Below are positions 14,762-29,700 of a stretch of 60,000 bases of DNA, piece by piece. Within the stretch, counting starts at the first letter, position 1; each line of letters starts with the position of its first letter. The position numbers and the translations under genes are program-made. Source of the DNA: Diphasiastrum complanatum (Eukaryota > Streptophyta > Lycopodiopsida > Lycopodiales > Lycopodiaceae); the NCBI GenBank assembly GCA_029204225.1, contig CM055094.1, forward strand, positions 69,061,055-69,121,054, given 5' to 3'. The notes beneath the pieces are model-generated. The model did not search any database. It was not told the DNA's origin and worked only from the letters and a program-made list of their open reading frames with translations.

Positions 14762-17700
14762 CTGTACTCACAAAAAAAAAAACCTCAGATGAAATATGTC
14801 GTAAGTCTGATAGCATTTGCCTTAAATATCACCTTAATAAATGGCATTCATGTTATAAAGCACATCTGAAAGTTATAAAAAAGGAGCTTCACCTTCATCC
14901 TTGGTCAGCTTGTTGATCAGCTCCTGCACAGGCTCATCAGAAACAGTTTTCTTCAAATATGTTGCCGCAGCAGCGACTTCTTCAGGAGTAACCTTTCCGT
15001 CACAATCCCTGAAAAACCCAAATGTTATGTGGCCCTGGACGATGTATCATATGTTCATGTGAACTTCAGGGTTACAGATGCTAACTTACATTATATTGAA
15101 CAAAGAGAATCCAAATAGTAACCAATCGAAATAGCAATAAAAATAGGACCAAGAACTTAAAACTGTACAAGACTGAACCATAGATTATTATCTAATCAGG
15201 CCCAATAATAGGCTACGATTATTAAAGTTTTAGAAACATCGCCACATCTAGATAAATCATGGCCAAACAGTCCTTTTTTATCTTGGATATGACAAACAAA
15301 TCTAAAATGACAAGAAAGAGAAAATGAAAAAGGCAACACACTTGAGACATTAAATGTGAAATTTTTGCTTTGAAGATAGGATACCATTCACATGGTTTAA
15401 AAATCACAAGGACACCAGGTAACACGGAATTTTCAACCTCCCACTTCACTTGCATTTGAAAATCTATAAAACATCTCTTAGAGTAGCAATGGTCACTTTA
15501 CCATATATTTTGCCGTACTTCATTCTTTTGACTTAGGATCATGTAACTTTCGACAAATGGCAAATAGCGTAAGTCTGAAGACAGCTAGTATTTAGCTGAT
15601 TAGGGTTTAGGACTTTTTTTGATGTACTTGCTCTCTCTATAATAGAGAGAGCAGTGTTTATGGTGTATTGAGTATGGTTCTCTCTTATCTCGTTATGGCA
15701 TGTTTGTGATAAATTTTAACTTCGGATCAGACCTCCATTGATCCTGAAGTGCCTGTGAGCGGACTGAACACAGAAAGAGCTACTGACTAGCTTAAGTGTG
15801 AAGACAACTAGTATTTAGCCGGTTAGGGTTTAGGACTTTCTTATGTACTTTCTCTCTCTATTATTGTGGTAGCAGTGTCTTCTTACGGCTGAACGTTTCT
15901 GACTACATCAACTAGAAATGCCATTCAATGTAGTTTCAAAAGGGAAATTGTTATGCGATTGGCCAAACTGGCTTCCGCCAGGGTTATAGCCCTCTTGATC
16001 ATGTCCTCACCCTACGTACTATCATTGAGGAGGCAAAGCATATGGGCAAGAAGTTATTTGCTTGTTTCGTTGACCCTCCTTAAATGACAATGCAGAAAAA
16101 CTGAAATCTTCACTATGTAATAAACCACCACGTGGTATTAAATTTAAAGCTTTGCATAAAACTTCAAATCTGACTCTAGGCAACGCCTTAGTGAAGAGGT
16201 CCGCAATATTATTCTCTGTAGGGCAGTACTCAAGTAAAATGTCGCCATCATAAAGTCTCTCCCGAACAAAGTGATAATGGATCTCCATGTGCTTCGTCCT
16301 CGCATGAAAAACAGGATTCCGTGCAATGGCAATAGCACTCTGACTATCACTCAAGATAACAGTGGCTGAGGGCTCGCCAAACTTCATGTAGTCTTCTCAG
16401 CCATAAACACTCCGTTGTGGCTGAAAATATCGCTCTATATTCTGCCTCACTAGAAGAAGTGACAACAGTGGGCTGCTTTTTACTTGACCAAGAAATTGCA
16501 GAATTTCCATAAAAAAAGCAATGTCCACTTGTAGAGCGTCTAGTGTCTTGATCTCCACCCCAATCCGAGTCACTAAAACCAACCAAACATGCATCATCAC
16601 AAGCAAGAAAAACCAGTCCATGACTTCTTGTTCCTTGTGCATGAATTGACTCGTGAGTGAGACACTATAAGAAATGTCCGGTCTTGAATTACATAGGTAA
16701 ATGAGACAACCAATAGCTTGACAATATACAGTAGTATCAAATGGTTCACCATCACCTTGACTACTTAATTTCAGGCCTGTCTAGCAACCGGCTTGCAATC
16801 TTCCATCTTGAACCGCTTCAAAATCTGCCCAATGTAACGTTCTTGAGAGATGAAAATTCCAGCCCCTTCTTGTACAATTTCAAGACCAAGATAAAAGTGC
16901 AATAGGCCTAAATCTGAGGTTTCAAAAACCATACCAAGATCAAGTATTACGGCATCAGTTTGCTGCTCATTAACTTCCCGTAATAATAATATCATCAACA
17001 TAAAGCAAAATAATGATGATATAATCTGACGTATGTTTGACATAAAGAGTAGTTTCGCTAGGACTATTAGTAAACCCACGATCACAAAAGTACGCATGTA
17101 TCTTTTGGTACCACATCCTCGGGGCTTGCTTCAATCCATAAAGTGCCTTCTTGAGAAGACAAACTTTATCTTCTTGGCCTTCAACCAAAAAACCATCAGG
17201 TTGTTGAAGGTACACTTCCTCATTGAGATCACCATTGAGGAATGTGGTCTTTATGTCAAGCTGCCACAAACGCCAACCAAAATGGGCAGCCAAAGAGGTT
17301 ACTACCCTCACGGTAGTCATCCGAGCAGTAGGAGAAAAAGTCTCCTCATAATCAATCCCCTTTTGCTGAGCATAGCCTTTGGCAACAAGCCTTGCCTTGT
17401 ACCTTTCAATGGTACCATCTGCCTTATACTTGATTTTGTATACCCATTAGAACCAATTGCCTTCTTCCCATGAGGAAGATCGACAAGAACCCAAATCTGG
17501 TTCTTCATGAGTGAGCCATTCTCATCTTGCATCGCATCCTCCCAACATTTTACTCCCTTGGCCTGCTCATAGAAAACAGGTTCTTCCGCAACATCTCCAT
17601 GAGACGTAAGAGCAAAATCTGAAAAATCAGCATAGTCCATTGATTTTGTAGAGGCACGTGTCTTTCCATCATAAAATGAACTTACTTTGTTGTCCTGCAA

Positions 17701-20700
17701 AGTCGACAACAGCCACCGTGGGACTGTTTTGGGCTGTCCAACAGCCATGTCTCTTCTTGCAATTTGTTGTCCAACATCTTCCCACACTGCACTTGGCTGT
17801 CCAAGATCTTCCAAAACTGATCTAACTGGTTGATTGTTGCCCCTTATCTCCAGCAATAGAAGATGGTACCAAATCTGGAAAAACTTCAACATTCACACTA
17901 TGTGGGCTTTCCCCCTTCAAGATGTGAGTTGGGCCACATCTAGTGAATTCTTTTCATCAAAATGCACATCACAACTAGCAATAATCTTGTTAGTGCTCAA
18001 ATTCAACAGCCTATAGCCTTTGCTTTCACTACTATAGCCAACAAAAATGCATTTAACTCCTTCATCCTCAAGCTTTGTATGAAGTTTATCCAAAACAAAA
18101 GCATAAGCCATACAACCAAAAATGCGAAAATGAGAGATTGAAGGCTTCTTCCCATACCAAACTTTATAAGGAGTTAATACTTTCAATGCTTTAGTAGGAC
18201 AACGATTGCTTATGTATGTATGCTGCCGTTAAAACCGCTTCAGCCCAAAACTTGTGAGGCAGTCCCTTTGCTTTGAGCATGCAACTGGCCATCTCCATAA
18301 GTGGGCGATTCTTTCGCTCGGCAATACCATTTTGCTGAGGCGTATAGGGAGTTGTCATTTGATGTAGAATTCCCTTCTCTCGAAGAAATGCACCGAACGT
18401 ATTCTTAATGTATTCCCCTCCTCGATCAGTGCGTAGGGTCTTCAAAGAATGCCCAAACTGACTTTCCACCATTGCTAGAAAATCTTTGAAATGTTGAAAA
18501 ACTTCAGATTTAGCCTTCATAGGATAGATCCATGTAAAACGGGAAAAGTTATCAATAAAAGTCACAACATAGATGCACTTTCCAATGGATTCGGTCCTCA
18601 TTGGACCACAAACATCACTATGAACCAAATCAAATTTAACAAGAACCCTTATAGTTCCTCAATTGGAAAAGGTTTTCTTTGAAACTTTCCAAGTATGGAC
18701 CCCTCGCATACATGCCCTTTCGGCTGCTCAATAGTAGGAAAATCTTCTACCATATTAAATGTCTTCAGCTTCTTTAAACTTGCAAAGTTGAGATGTCCAA
18801 ACTTTGCGTGCCACAATTCAGCCAACTCCAATGATTGTGATGTAGAAGCAACAAGACATATAGAGGGAATTCGTTGCTCATAGTTATCCATAATGAATAA
18901 GCCAGCATGCATTGTTCCCAAAACAATAATCAAGAGAGATCTTTTAGGATCCTTGACAAGACACTTATCTTCTTTGAACTCAACGACTAGTCCTTCTTCA
19001 ACATTAGGCAGAATGATGGCTACAGCAAATCTCGACCTTTTGGGTCAAAGTAACCTATGGATTAACTTCAGCATAGTCATTTATTTCTAACAACAACTCA
19101 GTGCTACAATTGTCAGCTGCCTGCAACTTCTTCATGCTATTCAATTCTGCTTCAATTTTGGACATCCACCAGCTCATTTTTGTCTTATCGTCTTGGAGTG
19201 TTGTCACCTTATCATGGAGTAGCATAATCTCTCCTTTCACATTCCTACGTTATACACCGAGCAACGTCATGAAGTGCCAAGTTTGTAGGACTATAGACAT
19301 CAGTACTAGGTGTTGAAAGAAGGGTAGTTGGAAGTGTTGGGGATGCTTCAGTAGCAAAAGCAGGATCATAGGAGTTCTTGCTACATAGGAGCTGGCAGGA
19401 GAGGACTATTGTGCGGGCCTTCTCCAGGTTAGTTGCTGCCTTAATGAACTAGTTGGATGGACAAAACCTAGAGGTTAATTGGGATGAAGTCACAAAAAAG
19501 TTTTGAGCTATTGAAGAAGTCAATTTCTATTGCGTAGTGTTCAAGATTGTGGACCCCCAAAAGCCTTTCACTTTTGAGACTGATGCGAGTGGCATAGCCA
19601 TTGGGGTTGTGTTACATTAGGAAGGGAGACTTGTTGCTTTTGAAAGCAAGAAGATCACACACGCTCAATAGAAATATCCCACACATGATTATGAGTTGTA
19701 TGTGATAATACATGTGCTTAAGGTTGGTGGCCCTATTTATATGGTGCCAAGTTCTATGTTTATAATGGCATCCAATACAAAAAGAGTTGAATAAAGAAAA
19801 TCATCATCCTTAGATTTATCCCCACCTACTTGTATGCTCTAAAGATTGCATTTGCATTTGCATTTGCTTAGATTCGAGTCAATCAAAATGTCAAACTCAT
19901 GTTCGTGTAGGAGAAGAATCCATTGTTGTTATGTGTCTAATGAGATTAGGCTTGTTGACAATAAACCTCAAAGCTTATCAATAATAATGGTGAACTTGTT
20001 ATCCAAGATATAATGTCAAAACTTCTTGATAGTAAAGATAAAAAATAGAGTTTCTTTTTCAATCATAATGTAGTTTCTTTTTGTTGGTATGAGTTGGCTA
20101 CTTGCATAATGGATTAGATGATCCTGATTGTCATTACCTTTTGTACTTGTGTGTTTAAAGTACTTTCTATAGCTAGTAAAGATGCATCCCCTTGGAAAAT
20201 GAAATTATCAAGGCCACAATCTTCATCAAGTTCAAATTTCACTGACACTCCAAACTTAAATTACCATGGCAACAACACAACCTTACAAACACTCTTTACC
20301 TTATAGCCTTGCTGAAAACATGAATTTTGCATTATTTCTATTATTAAAATATCACTGACATACATTCATGCTAAAAGCCAAATAGCATAATAATTACGGC
20401 TATAATAAGTAGTAAAGATTTTACCAAGGGTAACCTTAACCCTGCTCAATAACATTCACATTCAAACTTTGATTTAAACATCATACCTCTACATCTAGAG
20501 GAATTCTATTGGGAACAACTAGCTTGCAATATTTGCACCATCCATGTAGCTTCTGCATATTTGCATTACTAGTGATTGTGGTAGCTCATACATTCAAGTA
20601 AGTTTACTTCATAAACTTGTTAGGTTCATTTCTTGAAGTTGTTTTGGCAACATCTTACAAAAAACTACATTAAAAAAACATGGAAAAATAATTCTGTTCA

Positions 20701-23700
20701 TACTGTAGCTCATCTAAAAAATGAAGATGTGCATATCTCAACCTTATAGTGAGGGATTGTCACATTCGCAAGGTCTAATGTAGGTAAAACCAAAGAAATA
20801 TCACTCAAAATGTCACCCAAGGCAAACCCTCATCCGCTAGAAAATTGCAATTGTAGTTTTATGTCCAAAGCTTTTTACATTGACATTTGTTTCACTTTGC
20901 AACGCATTTTTGGTTCCTTCAAAGGTACAATGAAAAAGAAACCTTGAAGATCCAAAATATTAAGAAGTCTTTTAAATGAAACAAAGAATGACTTATTCAT
21001 AATTTACGCAAGCCCATGTAATTGGAAAATTTTGAACTAGTAATATTTATTCCAAATTGTGGTTTGATCCACAGTTGCACAAAAACGTGTTTCTGGAGAA
21101 AAACGTTTCTAGAAACGCGGCTGAAATTTTTTTTAGGGGAGCAATGGTCAAAGTTCAAACCACCGTTTTGCCTCCCAGAAGTGCAGTAGATAGGGCACAA
21201 ACAGATCTTATTTTCAATAGCTATTTGGTTGTTATTTGCTCTAGTTCTCAGTAACTGTTAATGCTATAGTTTGGGCTATCAACTCTATGGATGATGATCA
21301 CTTTTGCAATGATTTCATTGAAGATGTGAGTGCAATGTGCATACAGTTGGGGGCATAAGAATTGGGCCCTTATCGGCGAGCATTTGGACCCCCATTGTTA
21401 TCTACGGGGGGGTGCAGGGGGGGGAGCGCCCCCCCTGCTACTGTCGACGGGGGGGTCGCGCCCCCCGAAACAAAAAGCGACGTACAATTGCGCTACATTT
21501 CTCTATCTTTATCCCACTGGAACCATCTGTGATCCTAATGAACAGGCTAGAGGTTAGTTTTGAATTTTTATTATTGACAGAACCCAACATAGATTAATGC
21601 ACCTAAACTTGACCGAATTTTATTAGAAATGCTCGGCAACATACATAAAAATAATGGCCTTAAATAGATCTTTCATCTGATACCCATATTGCCCATAAAA
21701 AAATCAGAAAGAAAAAAAACAAAACACGTTTCTGAGAAACGCTACCAACATCCAGAAACGCGTTTTTGAACATGTTTCGAAACACGTTTCCAAAATCTTA
21801 GTGCAACTATGGTTTGATCAACCATGAGTGATAAAAGAACTTGGCAAACCAATGTTTTGTGCATCTTATAAACAACAATAAAAGAACATTATCTCAAAAC
21901 TCGAGTGGAAACAAATTTTTGTGGGTTTTCTGGTTTTTAATAGTTTTTAGTGTCTTTGAATGGCTTTTATCGTCTTTAATTGGCTTTTATTGAGTTTTTA
22001 TTGGCTTTTGATTGGTTTTTATTAGTTTTTATTGTTTTGTAATGGTTTTTATTGAGTTTTAAGGCAAAAGTTAAACTATTAATTTTCTTTTCAAAAAGCG
22101 TGGATGTAGCGGATGGGTACCTTGATATGGTTTAGAAGGTTATTTTAGGTGTTATACAAGAAGAAACTAAGCAAAAATATACTTTTTGATTACAATGTGG
22201 AGGCAATCAAGCCATGTGGGAACTTACAAGTCCAATATTTTCCATCTGTCGCTGATCTTTGAATCGACTTCATCAAGTTCTTTTTCAAGTTTATGGAGTA
22301 ATTTGTCCACCTGTAGAACAAAGACATTCCACCTTAATAAAAAAATGATAACATTAGAACCAATCTTCATAAGAGTTCATGTTTTTATTGATTCATTTTA
22401 TTTCATTAACATCATACATTGGCATATTTTACAATCACACAATTGAACTATGTGAAATGTGGTTATAATCTAAAGCAAGAAACTGATTTTTTCAAAAATA
22501 ATTAGTTGCCACCATGGTTATAAGCTCCTATTTATGAAAAAGCTTTATAATTCTCACATCAAAATGAGAGAAAGAATGATGAAAAGGATATCCTTTGGAG
22601 AAAGAAGGCTAGAGTATACCCCTATGGCAAGAGGGATGAGAGACGCTTGCATTGGTACTCACAAAGCTATTGGAGATATACATTGGTATCGGTCCCAAAC
22701 TCTGCCTATAGGAGAAATATAATGTCTCCAATAATCCTCTAGGATGTGGTTAAGCATTGTGAACTCGAGGGAGAAAACCTGTCCTAAGTTCTTAAGGCCA
22801 AAAGATTTAGTTGGCTTATCATTCACATAAAGCTAGTCTCGAATCAACTTAATGAAAATCAAATAAGACTTTAAACCAAAAACTCGAAAAACATTGCATC
22901 ACATAGATTCATTTACACAATAGCGGAAGCACTGAGGGGTCAAGATGGGGAAACCCCCCCCCCCCCCCCCCCCCCCAAGGATTCTTTCCGCACTGAGGGG
23001 TCAAGATGGGGAACCCCCCCCCCCCCGAAGGATTCTTTTCTTATCATTATGCAAATCCAATTGGCCAATGCCAATTACATATACAATGGATTCCAATAGG
23101 GTCTCAAATGTAGGAACATCAACTTAACATAGACTTAGTTCATATTCAATGATCTTAAGTCCATATCTAGCTTAACAAAAGCATAGACTTAGTTCATATT
23201 CAATGATCTTAAGTCCATATCTAGCTTAACAAAAGCATAGAAATTTCTTCATAAGTCTTAATCTTTCCAACATGCAATCATGTTGGATCTTAGATTCTTG
23301 ACATGCAATTCATAAGGGTTCATAGATTCTTGACATGCAATCATAAGGGTGCATAGATTCTTGACATGCAATCATAAGGGTTCATAGATTCTTGACATGC
23401 AACAGTCATGAAGTGACATGCATGGTCATTTGGCAATGCATGGTGTGACATGCAAGCTTCAAATCTAACATGCAAGCTTTAGATCTGACATGCATGGACA
23501 ATAGGCCACATATACTATGACATGCAAGCTTCAAATCTGACATGCAAGCTTTAAATCTGACATGCAAGCTCTAGATCTGACATGCATGGACAATAGGCCA
23601 TAGATGCTATGACATGCAAGCTTCAAATCTGACATGCAAGCTCTAGATCTGACATGCGTGGACAATAGGCCACAGATAGCCTGACATGCAAAAGTACTGA

Positions 23701-26700
23701 TCAGCCATTCTTACATATGGGTAACAGTTTCAAGAGCATACCATGGTTTCGAGAGCAGGTGAAAGTGAGAGAGGGAGAGAGTGTGTGTTTGTGTGTGATG
23801 TGAAAGAGAGATAGAAATCCGAGGGTTTGAGCTCCAAAAATCCTGCAATCACAAAATAGCATAGCCTCCTTGAGGTAATGCCTCCATCCTCTTCTCCAAA
23901 GCACCTGTACACAACAAACAACAAAATCGCAGAGCTTGGATGCAACATCCTTCCATCTTCTTGGTAGAGGGGTGCATTTCCACTTATATAGAGAGTGGAG
24001 AGTCCTTCCAAAGTGAGTGAGGTGTCAAGTTCAAGTGCATGAGGTGTGAGGAAGACTCCAATTGGACTTAGGGTGAAGTGGAGTGCATGGATGAGGTGTA
24101 TTAGTTAGAGAGGGTGAATGGGTGATGTGTATTAGCTTGGGAGAGTTGTTATGATGATTTGGCATATGAAGTGAGAGTGTAGGAGGGCGCCCCATTCTAG
24201 GTGTCAAATAGCCTAGAATGCATGTGGAAAAGTAGGTGGGAGGTAGGTGGTACAAGGTTCCAACTTGACTTTTAATTACATATAATATTACATGTTACAA
24301 CTTGGGAATTCACCGAAGTCCAATCTTCCTAAGGAAGAGCCAAGGTATATGTCCATCTTGTTTTGCATAATGTCCATCAATTCCTATGCCCTTTTTCTAG
24401 AGGTTGCCCATCCTCAATCATGGTCATTGGCACTTATTTTCTAGAGGTTGCCCATCCTCAATCATGGTGGAAAATGCCACTAGGGTGATCAGACCCTAGG
24501 CCTTATCCTGTTCTTTATAGACTCCTCTGAGCCTTCATTATAGACTTAGTAATAAGCCTTTTTTATAGACTCTGCTGAGCCTTCATTATAGACTTTGTCA
24601 AAAGCCTTCTTGATTACTATCTTTAAGCTTAGAAAGCTTCTTGTTTCGAATCTTGTTTCTCCTGGCACTTTCTTGAGTACCTGCACATACCCTCAAAGAG
24701 AGGCCAGTCCTTAAGCCTAGGGGGCTTCTTATTCTTGCTCTGATTCTTCAGGTACGTTCGTGTGTACCTGCATATCCCTTCAAAGAAAGGTCAGTGCTCA
24801 TAATACCATCAAACATGGTTCATAGAAGATTCTTAGTTTTACAGGTGTCAATGCCTATTACTCAATTCATTAAAGTAATAAATTCATACAATATCCTAAA
24901 AGAATATTGATCATTGATAATTCTATATCATCAAAGTCTATCTGGGTTTGAAGCTGGGAAAGGGAGCAATTTGTCTCTACACTTTACAAGTATCTCATGT
25001 TGGCCATATGTGGCCAAACAATATGTTGTGCCCATTTACATTGTAACATATAGGAACTACATCAATTTAATCCAAAACGCAAACGTGAATTTGGTATCAT
25101 GATCTGTGAGGATTAATCATGGTGGAAATGTAGATGTTCACAATATTTTCAGATTTCAAACCAGACATTGTAGTCCTCTGCCACTGACCAGATTCAAATT
25201 TTAGGAGATTTTAGGTGTCCCTCAATAGGAAATTTTCAGTCAAACTGCCAAAAGCTTAAGCAACATCCTTGAGAAGATAGTGGAATCTTTCTACTGGTAG
25301 ACCAGATTGAACAAGATGCGTTCCCAAATTCTCTGATATGCTTCTGCAGGATCAAAATCCATATTTTAGGTCATGTACTATGTAGCAACATCATCACCAG
25401 ACTCCCTTGATGATGACAGAGAATAGAGAGTACAAGATCTCAAAACTTCCACAGCCCATGCTTTGATAGACTCGTTTCTAACTCTGCAGCATACTGCAGC
25501 ACAGTTTTTCCAGTGACTGGGCTCAACAGAAGTAAGCACATTTTATGCAGACAATGTGTTGGCCTTTCTACTAGGTCTTGAACCAAAACCAAGAAGAGGA
25601 AGTCATGTAGGCTTCAACAAGCTCTCACGAACACTTCTGCCAGGCAGAACTACCATACATAGTGCTCACTGTTAAGACTTCTTGCATGGATTTATTATAT
25701 GCCTTTCTTTTATAGAGGAAAGGAAATTGTAACATGTCACAAACTATTTATTGGGGGCCATCCCTTCCATCACCTAAATGTCAAGCTGGAAGCTTGTTAT
25801 CTTCTTAGGAGCACAAAGCAGCCTCTTTGCTTTTCCTTCTATTTTGGCATTCATTCCACTTTCACAAGTTTAAGGACTCCAGGAATTCATGCCTAAATTA
25901 ACACTAATCACTCTCTGTTGCAATTTAAGGCTTTGTTTATGTGCACCATGACTTGGAGAATCTACACAAACATCCCACGGTTTGTGCCAAAAACATCCAC
26001 TCAAGGTGATTTTGCTAATATTCTTAGATTCTTTTGGTGTGCAATTTTGAAAAACAGCTATCGCCTTCATGTAGTAGGCAATGATTATATTCGTGATTCT
26101 TGACCCAAATTTTGAGTTTGTGCTACATACAATGCAGTACAACAACTTGCCGAACTTTCAAATTCCAAAGCTATGAAATGTCAAAATGGACAAGAGAGGA
26201 TAAGCAGTATAAGTCCTGACAGCCACATTCTTAGAATTTTGAGGCTGTGCTGCACATGATGCAGTACAACACGCCCAACTTTTATGCTTGAAAGCTGTGA
26301 AATATCAAAATAGAGGAGAGAGTAAAACCAAACCTGTGCTATTAAACTCTTTGGTATTCTTCCACTAGATGCTGCTTCAGCAGCATGATCGCTGTCTTCC
26401 CTTGCTGCTACATATGCCTTTCGAGCCTCTTCTGCGTCTGCCGTATCTTTCTTTGCAATCATGTTCTTGTACATTTCTATCTGCAAAACCCACTTATTTT
26501 CTTTAGAGCACATTAGCTGAGCATTAATATGCGATCAACAGACATGCAATAGTAAATCAGGAACCAACATAGTAAGAAGGATCCAATCAACTTCCAGATA
26601 GCATACTTCAAAAGAAGAAAGGACTCCGGTTGTGTAAGGCAAGCTACTTTCAAAACAAGCCAACCAAATAATGACAAAATATGTGGAAGGGAAGATTTTT

Positions 26701-29700
26701 TACGCTGAAACTTTTGCTATCGTTATTTATTGACAAATACAGCAACATTTCGGATCATGTAGTTAAGATTTATATTGCTGGATTGTTGTAGCACTTAAGG
26801 TCTCATTAGCTAAAATTTATCCCTAAAGTACATTAAATATTGTGGGCCCAGTAGAGAACTACTGAAGGAGCTCAAGAGGTGTCTGGCAAGCCTCAATATA
26901 GGTCCAAGAATTTAATATCCCTGTGTGCGTCCTCATATGATGATTATAGAGACTGTGAGCTTCTTTAAGGGAGAACTTAGAGGGAGCTTTCCCTTGTAGG
27001 AGGGGTGGCAAGGCAATCATTTATTGTTCTCGATATTTAAATTGGAAAACAACAATCATTTTACAATTTACTTTTCTACTACACCATTTATGGAGGATTC
27101 TTTGTGGATGCATTCATGGCTTGGTATCTGAAACTTGCAGGGCATAGAGAAGTCCTTTTCTGATTTTGAAATATAGGGGAGGAAAGAGAAAGAGGACGCT
27201 ACAGTCTCTAGCATTTTTTAAAGTTTTTGGTGTTTGATAGAAATTTGCTACTCAAGTTTGTTAAGGATGATGGTTCCAAATCATAAAGGAGAAGAAAACC
27301 ATGAACTCAAGCTCCTGAGTCCGATGGCAAATGCTTCAAGCATTACAAGATATCTATTCTGTCAAAATTGCTGGCCTCCTGGAAGGAACCCAATAAGGAT
27401 TTTAGCGCACTGGAAAGTCACCTCGTTAAAACTCGCTCTTTTTTTACTTTTGGTGCAGAAGTCTTCACAACGTATGCACCTCAAGCTGTGCACTCCAGCT
27501 AGCTGATGATCAAACTCCTACCTACGCTGCCTGCCTCTTTGGCCCTTTGGGCAAAACCCCCAGACCTCTGTGCCTTTGTTCCAACTGTTCTAGTGTCTCA
27601 ACTACCAACGGCCAGCTCAGCACCCACACAGCTCCACAATCACTTGACCATTGCAACAACTTGCCAGTTACTCTCAGTAATGGTTTATATACGACCCTGT
27701 CCTGACGCCAGGCCCACAACAACAGTCATCCTTAGCTTGCATCATTGTCTATTTGCCAAGAAGGGGACTACTGGGCTGTTATTTGCGACACACCTAACTC
27801 AGATTGGGCTAGGTACCAAGCCAAGTTACTGGCCAACATGTTGCTCTTTGCAGCAAACCTCGCCCCAACTTGGGTAGATAACAAATCGTCAACTGTATCT
27901 ATGGTTGGCTGACCCTCTAGTAATTGGTCGATCCAAGTCATTTTGGGCTTTGTGATTGAACACTAACACCGCTTTAGGAAGTCCTTCGTCCTTGATGAAA
28001 TGGTTTGGATACATTTTCCATAAGTCTACGGACTCTCCAATGTGGCATCTTACACTATTAGTCTTCCCAAGCTTCTAGATACTCCTGAGAAACATGAATT
28101 TTCAATCTCCTGTCACATATGATTTGAAGTTGCCTCCAATTGGAATAGGTGACTAGGCCCTGGAACAAGTTATCACCCTCATGCAAGCATTTCTTCGATC
28201 CGGTTCCTTAGAGAACCAAATGTATTCGACGTCCCATTGGTAGTTCCAACTTGTAAGTTACATTCCTAATGGCTTCCCACTATCCACACTACGTAAGAGA
28301 TAACTAGGTACACTTCCTTGTTCATAGCAACTTTGACTGCAGAGGTACCAATGGAAGGGCACATAAACTACTTCAAAGTCCTAATAACCTTCGAAACCAT
28401 TTTCAATCCACGTTGCATCTGAGTAAGAACTCTGGAGCTCCAGGTAGCTTAGACATTATGCCTATGGTCGTTGAGCTTGCTGGCCAAAGTCCAAAGGTCA
28501 GCATAAAGAGACTCATTCCTATGGACACATGCTTCTTGTCATTATATGCAAACTGCTTCACCCAATAAGTTTAAGGACATGGTGATGGTCATTATGTCAT
28601 TGGCCCTATTTTGGACCCAAAGACTATTGGCCTCAGTTTAATATTTTAGAAATACGAGAACACACTGGATGCTTTGTTAGATGGGCCTAGGTGACATCAG
28701 CCCCAAGTATTGATGGATGATTCCTCTGGAGTCTTTTGTAGGAGGCATTAGAATAGTTTGTTATATGAGATCTGTGAGTACTTTTCCTTGTTATTGATAT
28801 TCTTTTAACAAAATAATGTATGCAAATCGAAGCTTTCCTTTGAGGCATTTTCTCTTTAGATAGCTATCCGTTTTCTTGCATATCATACGAAGGTCAAAAC
28901 AAGTTCATTACTGAAGAATTATGCCTCTGTATGTACCCATGCCGATTCCGTATCTCTCTTCCTCTCATCCTCAGCTGCGTTAGTATGCCCACAATCAACT
29001 CTATTGAACATTGTAATCTCAAAACTATATATGCCCAATTGTCAAGTGTATCCTACTGATGTGTAATTCTATGGTCCTATGTAACACATGGTAAGCTAGT
29101 TTCTGATAATGGGTATCTTGAATGATAAATATTTAACCAGGATATGATTGTTGTCGATAGTGCCAATAGGATCTCAAAGATCATAACAACCAAGAAGCCA
29201 AGATAACCGCCATAGTTATAAATGTGCCAACAAAAAAACAATAGAGCAAAGATGAAGTATCAATATAGCAATTTAGTGTCAAAAAAAATAATGCCCAAAT
29301 GCCATGTTGCCAATTTATATAGATTTGTATATTCCAGTAGCAACTATCATGCCATGATGCAAATCTACAAAATGAGGATGATTCGAAGGGCTAGAGCGTC
29401 CATGTGCTGCACTAATGCCACAATACATATCTTCACTGACTTGTACTTGATGTTCAATGATCTCATATGGTGGTTGTCTATAGATAAATTCCTGTGATGG
29501 AGGCCTAGCTCATGGTTGAAGCTAGTAAAGTGGTTAGGATTTGTTGCATTTGAAAGAAGGGTCTACAGAAAATGGTTGTGTATGCACAGCTATGAAATTA
29601 ACTAGGTTAGTTTTTGAAAAAAAAATTGTTTTCAAATGAAATTGGGAGTTCTCATGAATAGGTTTGCTTAAATACTAAACAATTATATTCGTGACCTCCT

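Larger units (their letters stand above)
16076..19060 (-). mobile_element. Decayed Copia polyprotein, pre-integrase to RNase H
   Basis: On the minus strand the order is protease tail, GAG-pre-integrase, integrase, reverse transcriptase, RNase H, which defines Copia. Several frameshifts break it. I see no flanking LTR pair, primer site or polypurine tract, so both ends appear lost. It sits within the 7.2-kb LETM1 intron in the same orientation as that gene. Confidence 0.88.

Noticed and set aside
23128-23700. Repeat array resembling a CRISPR
   Set aside because: Units are of several kinds, spacers are themselves repeats, and the context is a plant intron.
27506-27877. 123-codon Thr/Leu/Pro-rich frame
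   Set aside because: No domain; surrounding intron sequence shows no gene structure.
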